A stretch of DNA of 64,000 bases from contig JADLSH010000363.1 of the NCBI GenBank assembly GCA_016169945.1, positions 3,548,501 to 3,612,500 on the forward strand. The letters run 5' to 3'. The notes beneath the pieces were generated by a model. That model did no database searches. It was not told the DNA's origin and saw only the letters and a list, made by a program, of their open reading frames with translations. This DNA comes from Trachythela sp. YZ-2020. Lineage: Eukaryota; Cnidaria; Anthozoa; Malacalcyonacea; Clavulariidae. This document shows, piece by piece, positions 38,301-46,140 of the stretch; position 1 is the first letter of the stretch; each line of letters starts with the position of its first letter. The translations under genes and the position numbers were made by a program.

Positions 38301-39365
38301 ATCAATACGGCAAACGTGATTAAATTCGTATTCGTAAAGACCAAATCTTTTCATACACCTATAACAACTTATACTTGATTTTGTAAATAAACTCATGCTA
38401 TGAATAACATCGTAATGTCCTTTATTTAACCATAAAATAACCACATCGTTTGTAAAACGTAATAATTTTCCATGTTCGTCAACACGCGAATCGTATACAA
38501 TTTTATTTTGATATTGGTCCGAAAATATTATCAAATCAATATTTTGTTTTTTTAAAAAATTTTCATAAATTTTCTCATAATCATTTCCATATACTCTATC
38601 TCCTTCTTTTATATTGCATTCACGATACAATTGACGAATTTCCGCTATTGTAAAAACCTCTTCTAATTTCTTTCCTCTAATTTTACGATCTTTTTTATAA
38701 AAACAAATCGCTACTAACAAAGCAATAATAAAACAACAAGATTTTATAATTTTAGCAAAAAATTCACAACTTATTTGAAAAACACCTTGTTTTATATATC
38801 TATTATTTTTTTTAGGAAAATTTATATCGTTAATACCGCCGCCATCACTTTTACCACGATTCAAAAATTTATAAACATCTCTTTTTTTTTTTGCTTTTTG
38901 AATATTTTGAATATTTTTTTTACCATTTTCAGTAATTTGTATTGTAACAATAGCACTCCATCCTTGACCTACAAGTTCTTTACCACTTTGCATCATCATT
39001 TCAAAAGTATCCATAAAATGTTTTACAGTATATAATTTTAATTTCATTAAAGACGTGCTAAAAAACATGCTCGGTGTATTTGAAAAACAAAAACGTACAT
39101 AGTCATCATCGCTTTGTGCATTCATTTTTGCTAAATCTATTAATTGTTGAAAAAAAGAATGCAGCATCTCCATAAATTGTATAAAATCATTATAAACATT
39201 TACATTAATTTGATAATGATGTTCAGATGTTAAAAAATTTGGTAATTCTCTTCCTCTTATTCTTTCGATCTCAATATCTTGTACGCGTTTATGTTTTTTT
39301 GCTTTATTATTATCTTTATACTTGACGTATAAACTTACTAATCTATCTATATCTTCATCATTCAT
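35337..39365 (-). CDS. Protein-primed DNA polymerase B (pPolB)
   Basis: 1342 residues. The N-terminal 330 residues are poorly conserved and include a hydrophobic stretch (CCFIIALLVAICF, 210-222). Residues 334-460 are a zinc-finger-rich region with many CxxC pairs. Exonuclease motifs: YFYDFET (475-481), WIAHNGSRFD (560-569), YYCKTD (687-692). Polymerase motifs: DFTSLYS (912-918; Ser replaces the usual Pro), KKLLNSLWGK (1093-1102) and YYDTDS (1190-1195). A GCFWHGC motif (805-811) marks the nuclease-like insertion seen in Polinton polymerases. All catalytic residues appear present. Copies the linear genome from a protein primer. Confidence 0.95.
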   Translation of the reverse strand: MNDEDIDRLVSLYVKYKDNNKAKKHKRVQDIEIERIRGRELPNFLTSEHHYQINVNVYNDFIQFMEMLHSFFQQLIDLAKMNAQSDDDYVRFCFSNTPSMFFSTSLMKLKLYTVKHFMDTFEMMMQSGKELVGQGWSAIVTIQITENGKKNIQNIQKAKKKRDVYKFLNRGKSDGGGINDINFPKKNNRYIKQGVFQISCEFFAKIIKSCCFIIALLVAICFYKKDRKIRGKKLEEVFTIAEIRQLYRECNIKEGDRVYGNDYEKIYENFLKKQNIDLIIFSDQYQNKIVYDSRVDEHGKLLRFTNDVVILWLNKGHYDVIHSMSLFTKSSISCYRCMKRFGLYEYEFNHVCRIDSTCKKCYSSIKKCENEGVYYECTNCNIIFTNALCFQNHLTAKIFTNQHRKKNSSTSCQQFFYCKTCRKTVPRFFFLKSDRYVLHDCEKEMCYRCMKYEKNHKCYMKPLKAPDNPVYPTLYFYDFETKENEDGELIPFYCVIQKCCYACDRKPFVVKNNVFEKGEEDFSDNSIEQNECCGYRQYVIKDDVSKNFVNFVLEHPESTWIAHNGSRFDTIFVLHELLVVKEIVPELVMNGNKIMSMKISCYNIRFLDSYLFLDMRLAKFPEALGFEDMLVKGYHPYYFYDLSYRGNIVDKKYFDLTKMNEKELEKFNMWYDEKSQKPYIFENEIYYYCKTDVDILRKGAILFAHSQEEISSVIPFYDKNCITIAGVALKVYRINQLEKNQLSLLPATGYRGNVNQSLLALIYLNGIHATTPIHYRLSLQGEKKILGRFVDGYCETTNTVYQFHGCFWHGCKKCHDLNEYNTALNETFYVLNNSTKRFTNALKMHGYNVVEIWECDFLKENNFTKKELNEKKNEMFNHLPLNPKDALYGGRTSPAVLHYDVEETGKKIKYHDFTSLYSDMQKNRFYPIKHPTVHVGNEACIKINLKKSIGIIKCVILPPQNLHFPVLPIRLEGKLIFPLCRTCAIEKTALCTHNENQRYLYGTWCIAEVNEAIRQKYKMIEIIEIYNYESKAKIFEKYVNTFLKIKQESSGIPKTCITDEDVDEFLADFARIEGIQLDKNNLKKNSALRTIAKKLLNSLWGKLAQNDNVVVVDFVESYTDLLSLLNDNINDVTTMDFISDKIVRVTYRKKESVATNMPNRNVIIAAHVTTYARLKLLDLLNKIGADKVLYYDTDSCIHLSTPAVKTGNFLGELTDELSMENCSEIYIKHFCSTGPKSYSYITNEYEYTDPKTGIVEKKTMCKTLVKGFGKNAEYNVKINFESLKRCIEDHEQKITIHYKRKFFRHNHQQIFIKDEKKIFSFTFNKRIVKDDFTTIPFGFIER

Positions 39366-39537
39366 TTTTTTTTCTTCTTCTAAACCAACAACAACACGTA
39401 GTTTTTTCTTCTTTTTCTTCTTTTAAATCTTCGTCACCATCAACACGATCTATATCGATATTAGAGGATTTATTTACAATAACACAATTTAAATTTACTA
39501 AAGGATTCTCAATTCCCTTTAAACAAACATTCCCCAT
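39358..39537 (-). CDS. Small candidate N-myristoylated protein (59 aa)
   Basis: An ATG at 39537 opens a frame beginning MGNVCLKG, a fit to the Met-Gly-x-x-x rule for N-myristoylation, with a cysteine at position 5 for possible palmitoylation. The middle is acidic and the end is CCCWFRRRKKNE. Its stop overlaps the polymerase start by eight bases in another phase. Such a peptide could tether to membranes. No homologue recognised. Confidence 0.5.
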   Translation of the reverse strand: MGNVCLKGIENPLVNLNCVIVNKSSNIDIDRVDGDEDLKEEKEEKTTCCCWFRRRKKNE

Positions 39538-39687
39538 ATTTGTAATTTTTTTTTTCTTACCTTATGACGATTTTTATATATATTATACTTGTGCTTTTTA
39601 AAATCCACAATCTAACGTAAAGAAATATCTTTAACGTATTTTTCTCCACTTATAAATATAAATAAAATCTTTTTTTTTTTAATCACA

Positions 39688-40284
39688 ATGTCTAATAAAT
39701 GGACATCTGCTAATTGGTCAGCAGTAAAAGCTTTAAACACAGCTGCTAATAAAACACCACCACGTCGTCGACGCTTAAATAAGCAAAAAAATAATAATGA
39801 TTCTATAAGAAATGTTGTTCGATGTAAAAGTAATACGTTAAAACAAGAACAGTGTAAAAAACGGACAGCAAAAACTACTAAATGTTGGATACATTTAGGA
39901 AAAGAAAATAATTTAAGAATAAAAAAATCTACAATTGCTAATGGTGGCGAAGGTTTATTTGCATACAAAAAACCTATCGATAAAAATAGACATATTGTAA
40001 AATATACAGGTAAAAAAACAACCAAACGTGCTATAGATCGTAAATATGGGGATCGTTTAGCAACTTATGCTATATGTGCAAATAAAAAACGTTGTATAGA
40101 CGCGTATAAAACAACACACGGTCCTGGTCGTTATGCCAACGATAATAACAACCGTCAAAAAATAAATGCTAAATTTACAAACAGTTTAAAAATTAGAAGT
40201 TTGAAAAAAATAAATCCACATCAAGAAATTTTTATTAATTACGGTAACGAATATTGGAATGGGGAAAAAAAGAAAAATGGTTAA
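39688..40284 (+). CDS. SET-domain protein (putative lysine methyltransferase)
   Basis: 198 residues. The basic N-terminus has RRRR and a C-x9-C-x9-C-x2-H set (Cys46, Cys56, Cys66, His69). The SET fold spans about 76-190: GGEGLFA (87-92), VKYTGK (104-109), GRYAND (147-152, in place of Arg-Phe-x-Asn-His), NAKF (160-163) and EIFINYGNEYW (180-190, with the Tyr of the active site). No post-SET cysteines. May methylate histones or virion proteins. Diverges from the polymerase operon. Confidence 0.8.
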   Translation: MSNKWTSANWSAVKALNTAANKTPPRRRRLNKQKNNNDSIRNVVRCKSNTLKQEQCKKRTAKTTKCWIHLGKENNLRIKKSTIANGGEGLFAYKKPIDKNRHIVKYTGKKTTKRAIDRKYGDRLATYAICANKKRCIDAYKTTHGPGRYANDNNNRQKINAKFTNSLKIRSLKKINPHQEIFINYGNEYWNGEKKKNG

Positions 40285-40492
40285 ACAAGGATTAGCAAAA
40301 GCTATTAATAAAAAAAATAAAATTTATAATAAAATTATAAAATATGTTAATCCGTATATATCAAAATTAGATGGTGTGACCAAAAAAAAAACAAAACAAG
40401 CTGTACGGTTTCATAAACTTAAAAAGAAACAAGTAGGAGGTATGTACTTTCCTGCAAATAGACACAGACGTGATATAAGGTACGAATATTAA
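40259..40492 (+). CDS. Basic Gly-Gly-motif peptide precursor 4
   Basis: 77 residues, starting 26 bases before the end of the SET gene in another phase. Lys-rich body; KKQVGG (56-61) precedes MYFPANRHRRD, which resembles the LYIPNRYWHH units of the gene at 18161. A member of the same core peptide family, here in the core block. Confidence 0.65.
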   Translation: MGKKRKMVKQGLAKAINKKNKIYNKIIKYVNPYISKLDGVTKKKTKQAVRFHKLKKKQVGGMYFPANRHRRDIRYEY

Positions 40493-40506
40493 ACAAAAAA
40501 ATAACT

Positions 40507-40887
40507 ATGGCAGCTCCAAGCGAGGAACAAGTACGGGATATGGTAGCAGGTTATTTTACAGAACGTCTTGTTGAAACATTAAGAAAAAAAATGTTGGATA
40601 TATACGATGAAGTAAAACAACAATGTATAAGTGTACGTATGGATATCATCGGATTAAAAGATGAAAAAAATTTAACGGAAGAACAAAAAACCGAAATTGT
40701 GGAGCACGCTGCTAAACATTGTAATATTTTTGCAGATTATTTAGATAAATATAAACCGGACGAATTAAGTCATTCTCATATGAGCAACTATTTAAGAACA
40801 ATCGTACAAAATAAAGTTTTAAAACAACAAATTAAAAATATGTCAGATATAATTGTAGAAAAAGAATTGCAGAAACAAGAAATGTAA
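40507..40887 (+). CDS. Helical hypothetical protein (126 aa)
   Basis: From ATG 40507, almost wholly helical with heptad-like spacing (ETLRKKMLDIYDEVKQQC, VLKQQIKNMSDIIVEKEL). No Pro-rich or Cys motifs. Might be a scaffold or coiled-coil virion protein. Last rightward gene before a long leftward accessory block. Confidence 0.6.
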   Translation: MAAPSEEQVRDMVAGYFTERLVETLRKKMLDIYDEVKQQCISVRMDIIGLKDEKNLTEEQKTEIVEHAAKHCNIFADYLDKYKPDELSHSHMSNYLRTIVQNKVLKQQIKNMSDIIVEKELQKQEM

Positions 40888-40889
40888 AT

Positions 40890-41273
40890 TTATATTATTA
40901 AAAAATTATACAGTTCGTATTGATTACAACAATACAGACATATATTAGTATTTTTTAACAAACAATGTTTATGATTACATTTATGACAATCTTTAAAAAT
41001 ATCATTTTTATATAGTTCTAATAATGTTACATTTATACAATTATGTAATAAAAATATAATACTCATTAACCAAAGTATTGTGAAAATATCATCCATTGTT
41101 GCTACGTATTCTAAGTTTGCTAAATATTCGTTTATGCTTTCTTTTAAACAATATATTTTATGTATAGGTTCAATACGTCGCATATTATCATAATGAAAAT
41201 ATTCTTTATAATCCTCCTCTATCCTCTTTAAGATTTTGTTCACAACCCCGTTTGAAAAATCCATCGTCGTCAT
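40890..41273 (-). CDS. Accessory protein with C-terminal zinc-finger-like cluster
   Basis: 127 residues from ATG 41273. A helical body with hydrophobic segment (IFTILWLMSIIFLLHNC) and a C-terminal cluster CHKCNHKHC followed by CLYCC. The Cys/His spacing suits a small zinc site. Last gene of the leftward accessory run. Confidence 0.55.
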   Translation of the reverse strand: MTTMDFSNGVVNKILKRIEEDYKEYFHYDNMRRIEPIHKIYCLKESINEYLANLEYVATMDDIFTILWLMSIIFLLHNCINVTLLELYKNDIFKDCHKCNHKHCLLKNTNICLYCCNQYELYNFLII

Positions 41274-41301
41274 AGTTATCGTCTAAAAAATATAGATCCA
41301 T

Positions 41302-41664
41302 TTAGAACATTACGTCTATATCACCATCGTCTAGTATAGTTATACGTTTTCCCAAAAGAGTTTTTGCTCTTTCAAAACCTTCTCGTGATAATCTTGTAAA
41401 ATATAATCCTTTTTTTATTTTTATCTCCTCTTCATCCTTTTCGTAATCTATTTTTATTAATACTTTAAAAGTAACAGTATCCACAGCCACAAGCGTAATT
41501 GTAACAAAAGGATATTCGAGCATATAATTTTGAAATATAAAAAAAGGTAAAAATGTATCCGTACCCGTATCGTCCATATCTTCATCATACCTTTCCACAG
41601 GTAAATACATATCCTTTATACTCTCGTATAAACGTTCTGTAAATAATGGTTCTTTTATTTTCAT
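41302..41664 (-). CDS. Hypothetical accessory protein (120 aa)
   Basis: The longest frame opens with GTG at 41733. The ATG at 41664 (MKIKEPLF) gives the least overlap with the upstream gene; 41703 is also possible. Residues toward the centre form strands (FVTITLVAVDTVTFKVLIKI) followed by a helix and strand (RLSREGFERAKTLLGKRITIL), again the strand-helix-strand layout of the accessory families. Function unknown. Confidence 0.55.
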   Translation of the reverse strand: MKIKEPLFTERLYESIKDMYLPVERYDEDMDDTGTDTFLPFFIFQNYMLEYPFVTITLVAVDTVTFKVLIKIDYEKDEEEIKIKKGLYFTRLSREGFERAKTLLGKRITILDDGDIDVMF

Positions 41665-42145
41665 CTTTAAAATATTTTTTGAATTTAAATAAATCATAAA
41701 CATATCGTTTGTTTTCAACACGAAAATATACACAGTCGTATTTAGATTTTTGTTCTTTATAATCGCATATTATATTTGCATTATACGGAAGTATAGAAAA
41801 AATAGAAGACTTTTTCATACAATTCTCCATATTACAAGCGTGTATTTTAGGACATTGTTTTATTTTAAACACATTTATTTTTTCCATTTCACCAGAAACA
41901 AAGTAAAAATCTTCCACTAAAGGATATTCCACAGCATCACAAATAATATAATCGTTTTTTTCGTCCTCCGTATACCAATTTAACGGGTAATATATTTTAC
42001 ATAACGTATGACAAAATCGTTTTCGCATCGATGATAATAACACATTGTGAAAATCGTAAAACATATATTTCAAAAAAAATTTTCTTTTATTATATACATC
42101 AATATATTTTTGAATTTTAATTTCTAAATCGTTTTCATCCTCCAT
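41585..42145 (-). CDS. Hypothetical accessory protein with Cys motif
   Basis: 186 residues from ATG 42145. A CPKIHACNMENC segment near residue 98 could bind metal. Tyr/Lys-rich strands elsewhere. Its 3' part overlaps the next gene by about 80 bases in another phase. No domain recognised. Confidence 0.6.
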   Translation of the reverse strand: MEDENDLEIKIQKYIDVYNKRKFFLKYMFYDFHNVLLSSMRKRFCHTLCKIYYPLNWYTEDEKNDYIICDAVEYPLVEDFYFVSGEMEKINVFKIKQCPKIHACNMENCMKKSSIFSILPYNANIICDYKEQKSKYDCVYFRVENKRYVYDLFKFKKYFKDENKRTIIYRTFIREYKGYVFTCGKV

Positions 42146-42157
42146 ATTTATTCTACT

Positions 42158-42796
42158 TCATAACTTCAACAACTTATATACATTCTCATTTTTTTTTTCT
42201 ATTATATTTATATCCATTTTTGTAACTCTAGTTTTTTCATCACCTATTTCAAAATAATAATAAAAATCGTTTTCGTCAGGACCACAATATACATCAATTA
42301 TTTTATCATTTATTTTTACATCGTCATATTTTTCAGATATACCTATACCGGTACAACCGTTTTTATTAGTTAAAATATGATAATATTGTTCACATTTATT
42401 TCGAACTAATATATGAAAATCTTTTCTGTCATTGTTTATAGATTCTTTACTATGATTACTCGTTATCGTTTTATATACATGATTATTTTTTTCTCTTAAT
42501 TTATTAATAGGTATTAGAGACAGTCTAGTATGATGATCATCTATTTGAAAATTGTAAAATTTTCCATAATTAGGACCACAATATATGTTCGTACATTCAC
42601 AAAACGTATCCATAGTTACTCCATCAAATTCTTGAGTCACCGTACATGAACAATTATCTTGTTTATTCGACATAATATGATAATAGCGTTCTTTTTCTTC
42701 GTTAACACGTAACATCATATGAAAATTAGAATCGTTGTAATATTCTTCTATTTTTCTAGCCATAGTATAGTTTTTAACATAGTCATATTCGTTCAT
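42158..42796 (-). CDS. Two-repeat accessory protein
   Basis: 212 residues made of two tandem ~95-residue copies. Copy one has FHMMLRVNEEKERYYHIMSN, then IYCGPNYGKFYNFQI and THTR-like and HVYKTI endings. Copy two has FHILVRNKCEQYYHILTN, VYCGPDENDFYYYFEI, KTRVT and NVYKLL. The shared YCGP and YYHI marks are distinctive. Start overlaps the stop of the upstream gene (ATGA). An internal gene duplication is clear; function is not. Confidence 0.7.
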   Translation of the reverse strand: MNEYDYVKNYTMARKIEEYYNDSNFHMMLRVNEEKERYYHIMSNKQDNCSCTVTQEFDGVTMDTFCECTNIYCGPNYGKFYNFQIDDHHTRLSLIPINKLREKNNHVYKTITSNHSKESINNDRKDFHILVRNKCEQYYHILTNKNGCTGIGISEKYDDVKINDKIIDVYCGPDENDFYYYFEIGDEKTRVTKMDINIIEKKNENVYKLLKL

Positions 42797-43623
42797 CCCA
42801 AATTTTCTAAGATAGACACACTGTCCTCGCTTGAAGATGATATCTTTCGTACTGTTTTTCTTCGTCTTTTTATCGGGGAATCATGAACTTCAATCAATGT
42901 TTTCTCGTTTATCGTATGTACTTCTTCGTCGGCACCCACATTCCAAAAAACATCGTCGTAATCATAATACTCGTTATAAGACTTAGCAAGACATGTGTTG
43001 AGAATTTCATGTTGTAAACAATTATTGTTAAGAAAATTTGGAAATCGTTCTAAAATTTGTTTTTCTTCAATAACCGTTTTTAAAACCGTATTAATATATA
43101 AAAATGTTTTTTTTACATAACGCAACGCATCGTTATAATCACTCGTTTGCCAAAAACCAGTATCGTTAAAATTATCTTCAGATTCGTAAAAATATAAAAT
43201 TTCATATGCTTTTGGCACTAATTTAAACATACTTTTATATTTATTTTCAGAAATACCGCTTGGTCTTATATAATCAACAGGAATAGTACATATACGTTTA
43301 CCTATAGTTAAATCCAAATAAACCGGTAAAACAAAAAAATACTTTTCGTCTAAACCGTCCATAGTATATACATGGTATTTTTGCGTTTTATAATTCTCTT
43401 CATAAATTCCGCTAAGTGTATACTGAAAATTTCGATTTAATCTACTAACACCGTAACATTGAAGATGATATTTTTTTTGTAGCGTTTTAATAAAACAATC
43501 AAATTCTGTTTTTACTACTATTATACCATATAATATATAAGAAACAGATTCGTGTTTTTTTAATTTTAATTCGTCTACAGCACCAAAACTACGATCGGAC
43601 AATGCATAACATTTCGCTTCCAT
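42793..43623 (-). CDS. Accessory protein related to the gene at 23250
   Basis: 276 residues from ATG 43623. EKYFFVLPVYLDLTIG corresponds to TPFFTVLPVYVFSKL of the protein at 23250. The C-terminus is basic and Ser-rich (PIKRRRKTVRKISSSSEDS), a possible nuclear signal and phosphorylation site. It opens a four-base overlap with the two-repeat gene downstream. Function unknown. Confidence 0.65.
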   Translation of the reverse strand: MEAKCYALSDRSFGAVDELKLKKHESVSYILYGIIVVKTEFDCFIKTLQKKYHLQCYGVSRLNRNFQYTLSGIYEENYKTQKYHVYTMDGLDEKYFFVLPVYLDLTIGKRICTIPVDYIRPSGISENKYKSMFKLVPKAYEILYFYESEDNFNDTGFWQTSDYNDALRYVKKTFLYINTVLKTVIEEKQILERFPNFLNNNCLQHEILNTCLAKSYNEYYDYDDVFWNVGADEEVHTINEKTLIEVHDSPIKRRRKTVRKISSSSEDSVSILENLG

Positions 43624-43655
43624 ATCGATAATAAAAATTCTTTTATTTTTCTATC

Positions 43656-43859
43656 TTATTTATAGTTATTTAAAATACTATCAAAAATAGTATTCATTAT
43701 TTTTAAACGTTTTTCTAAACTTATTTCATGACGCCTCATAATATATACATGACGCCAAAATAATACATCGAAAAATATATCATTTTTTACAAAAAAATAA
43801 TCAAATAATTTCACATATTTATTATACTCCTTCTGTAAATTATCCATATTCTTCTCCAT
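43656..43859 (-). CDS. Small helical hypothetical protein
   Basis: The first ATG in frame is 43859 (43847 also possible); 67 residues, helical, rich in Phe, Lys and Arg. Overlaps the end of the upstream gene slightly. No domain recognised. Confidence 0.45.
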   Translation of the reverse strand: MEKNMDNLQKEYNKYVKLFDYFFVKNDIFFDVLFWRHVYIMRRHEISLEKRLKIMNTIFDSILNNYK

Positions 43860-44163
43860 ATAACAAATGCTCAATACAATGAATTTTTTTCCATAACTTT
43901 TTATTTATAACAGGACATCCAGCACAATGTATTGTTATTATATAATCAGGAAAAAATCGTTTCATATATAATAATACAACGCTGTCAAATTGAGGCGAAC
44001 TAAATTCCACAAATACACGTAAACATTTTTTTTCATTTTTTATATATAAATTTTCTACATTTTCTTTTAACAAATCATTTTTCATCCATAATTGTTCAAT
44101 ATCTTCGTACTCTTTTTTTTCATTTATAAATTTCAGTTCGTATTTATGATATTGTTTATTCAT
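43840..44163 (-). CDS. Accessory protein, W/LR-N-R family member
   Basis: 107 residues from ATG 44163 (the frame opens earlier with GTG). IKNEKKCLRVFVEF, a helix ending in RFFPDYIITI, then CPVINKKLWKKIHCIEHL parallel IKNSTRCLKVYVKY, MNDMFPSYNKTI and ENWYCIHNL in the protein at 46101. Overlaps the next start upstream by four bases. Function unknown. Confidence 0.65.
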   Translation of the reverse strand: MNKQYHKYELKFINEKKEYEDIEQLWMKNDLLKENVENLYIKNEKKCLRVFVEFSSPQFDSVVLLYMKRFFPDYIITIHCAGCPVINKKLWKKIHCIEHLLYGEEYG

Positions 44164-44537
44164 GATATATCCATACACATGTCTTCGTATATAAATATTT
44201 GATCATAATTTTTTATAAATTTTTTTTTGGTCTTATACCATTCGCAGTATAACTTTTCACATATTTCATAACAATCTTTAACTATATCTTCTCTTTTCTT
44301 CTCTCCGTATTCTTTTATTATATCTTGAAACGCCGTATTCATATGCCGATAACATAATGATTTGTTAGTATAATATAACTTTTTAGGATCTGGAAAATAT
44401 CGTTCTAGATTAAAAGTATTGTATAATGATCCTTTTAAATCACATATACATTTCCATCTACGACAACATAAAGTTTTTATATTATAACCAGACACTCCTA
44501 CAAACGTGGAATAACCGTCATCACAAAAATAACTCAT
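44160..44537 (-). CDS. Cys-rich hypothetical accessory protein
   Basis: 125 residues from ATG 44537. Early cysteines (LCCRRWKCICD), helical remainder. Translationally coupled to the next gene by a four-base overlap. No family recognised. Confidence 0.55.
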   Translation of the reverse strand: MSYFCDDGYSTFVGVSGYNIKTLCCRRWKCICDLKGSLYNTFNLERYFPDPKKLYYTNKSLCYRHMNTAFQDIIKEYGEKKREDIVKDCYEICEKLYCEWYKTKKKFIKNYDQIFIYEDMCMDIS

Positions 44538-44584
44538 TTTATTTCAAATACATAAAAAAAGTTAGTATATATACACATAAATTT

Positions 44585-44989
44585 TTAAAAATGTTTTGAA
44601 AATGTTTCTTTTTTCTCACATGCACTACATACACATCCTATAGGTGCTACATTACTTTTTTGTAATAAACAAACAAAAGGAGCACGCATTATTCCATAAT
44701 TAGGACTATGTGGTCTTTTAAGTTTTACAGCTTCGATAATTTTTTCTTCAGGAATGTTTTTTTCATCGTTTATATTTAATTCTTTTTTTAATTCTTCAAT
44801 TGTTTGTTCATTATAATACAGTTTAATAATTTCTTCTTCAACCCATTCTCCTTTAATCATATCAGTTCCTGCATCTTCAGCTCTTTTTATCAATGTATGA
44901 TGAACTTTTTTCCTTTCACTGACATAATGAGTATTCTTTCTTGGAAAAAATATTTCACGAAGATGATCGATTATATTTTCATTTGTCAT
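44585..44989 (-). CDS. Hypothetical accessory protein with C-terminal CVCSAC
   Basis: 134 residues from ATG 44989. Helical and charged N-terminal two thirds; NYGIMRAPFVCLLQKS, then GCVCSACEKK at the end, a possible half metal site. Overlaps the next gene by four bases. Function unknown. Confidence 0.55.
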   Translation of the reverse strand: MTNENIIDHLREIFFPRKNTHYVSERKKVHHTLIKRAEDAGTDMIKGEWVEEEIIKLYYNEQTIEELKKELNINDEKNIPEEKIIEAVKLKRPHSPNYGIMRAPFVCLLQKSNVAPIGCVCSACEKKETFSKHF

Positions 44990-45306
44990 ATTGCTGTTAT
45001 GTTGTCTTTATCAAACCTCACACGTTTGTTTATAATATTCAAAGGAGTTTCTAAAATTGTTTTGTTTGTAATAATTGTCCAATACCGTCCACGAAGAAGC
45101 CCAATTTTTCTTTTTCTATATTTCTTCGTATAATGATAATAATATAGTTTAAAAAATATTATTATTGAAGTTACAGTAGGTCCTTTCCACGTATACGTTA
45201 TATTCTTATGAGTATGTTCCACTTTATATACAGCACCGTCATTCTTTTGTTCGCATAAAACATCATAGTCTATTTTACCTCTGGAAATAAATGTTTTAGT
45301 TTTCAT
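44986..45306 (-). CDS. Small basic hypothetical accessory protein
   Basis: 106 residues from ATG 45306. Strand-rich with TWKGPTVTSIII and a basic Tyr/Lys stretch (YYYHYTKKYRKRKIG). Overlaps its neighbours on both sides by 4-11 bases, so it is part of a tightly packed run. No family recognised. Confidence 0.55.
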   Translation of the reverse strand: MKTKTFISRGKIDYDVLCEQKNDGAVYKVEHTHKNITYTWKGPTVTSIIIFFKLYYYHYTKKYRKRKIGLLRGRYWTIITNKTILETPLNIINKRVRFDKDNITAI

Positions 45307-45610
45307 CGCAAATATCCTTTATTTCATAATCAACTAGTCTTTTTTTTTCTTTTAGATTTAAACGCCATTGAGTTTTTCCCACCATCTCGTCTTTATATTG
45401 TAAATTTTCTAAAAATGCTTCTTTAAAATTACTATTTTGAGAATAATATATTTTTCCGCTTGTTTTATCTATATAATAATAATAATCCGACTCCTCTAAT
45501 TCGTAGCCTTCCTCATCTGTTCCACATATCGGACCAACGCGTATTATTTCAAGTTTTAGTCTTTTACATTTTATATTCTCTAGCTCTACGGAACGTTTTA
45601 CTGTCGTCAT
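45296..45610 (-). CDS. Accessory protein related to the gene at 19119
   Basis: 104 residues. LKLEIIRVGP followed by YYYYIDKTSGKIYYSQNSNFKEAF matches the order in the protein at 19119. The two lie in the left and right accessory blocks, so the family has spread or the blocks share ancestry. Function unknown. Confidence 0.6.
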   Translation of the reverse strand: MTTVKRSVELENIKCKRLKLEIIRVGPICGTDEEGYELEESDYYYYIDKTSGKIYYSQNSNFKEAFLENLQYKDEMVGKTQWRLNLKEKKRLVDYEIKDICDEN

Positions 45611-45960
45611 TGTATTATCTTATAGGTGGTTAAAAATGTTTCTGGTTTATATATGTGTTCGTTTGCTATTATCCAAATATTATGATCAGGAAATACATCG
45701 TTCATTAATTTCTCCATTTCACTCGCTGTATAATATATTTCTGTTTCTACACATAACCATAAACGAGTATGTCCATTTAATCGTAAACCATTTGTACGAA
45801 CAATCATCTTTTTAAAATAATCTTTTTTTGTTCCGTCTAATTCTACCCATTTTGACATTAAATCGTTACATTGGTTTTCGTATGTTAATACTTCATGCTG
45901 TGTAGCATATATACTTTGAAATAATATTTCAAACTGTTTTGATTCAATATCCGACCACAT
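45607..45960 (-). CDS. Accessory protein, W/LR-N-R family member
   Basis: 117 residues from ATG 45960. LRLNGHTRLWLCVETE, the helix EMEKLMNDVFPDHN and strand IWII parallel the protein at 16398 (LRVNETSRFWISFE) and those at 43840 and 46101. First gene of the leftward run. Start and stop overlap the neighbouring gene by four bases. Confidence 0.65.
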   Translation of the reverse strand: MWSDIESKQFEILFQSIYATQHEVLTYENQCNDLMSKWVELDGTKKDYFKKMIVRTNGLRLNGHTRLWLCVETEIYYTASEMEKLMNDVFPDHNIWIIANEHIYKPETFLTTYKIIQ

Positions 45961-46002
45961 TTTTCATATAAATAACACACAAATAACATGCTTATATATA
46001 TC

Positions 46003-46140
46003 ATGGATAAATTAGATCTAGAAATCATACGACTGTACACAAGTATTTGTGAAATTATTAATTTTAAACATTTTAAACGTAAACGTCGTCAAAATAAACT
46101 ATGGATGAGAAAAAAAGAATATTCTTTTTTCAATTTATAA
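46003..46140 (+). CDS. Small basic frame (45 aa), doubtful
   Basis: ATG 46003 opens 45 residues (MDKLDLEIIRLYTSI, then FKHFKRKRRQNKLWMRKK). It overlaps the next gene in another phase. The helical start and Arg/Lys cluster before a Trp recall the N-terminus of Harbinger-type transposases, but this is too short to be sure. Confidence 0.3.
   Translation: MDKLDLEIIRLYTSICEIINFKHFKRKRRQNKLWMRKKEYSFFNL

Noticed and set aside
39612..40025. 137-codon minus-strand frame over the SET gene
   Set aside because: It lies opposite the SET coding sequence and is hydrophobic only because of the codon complement.
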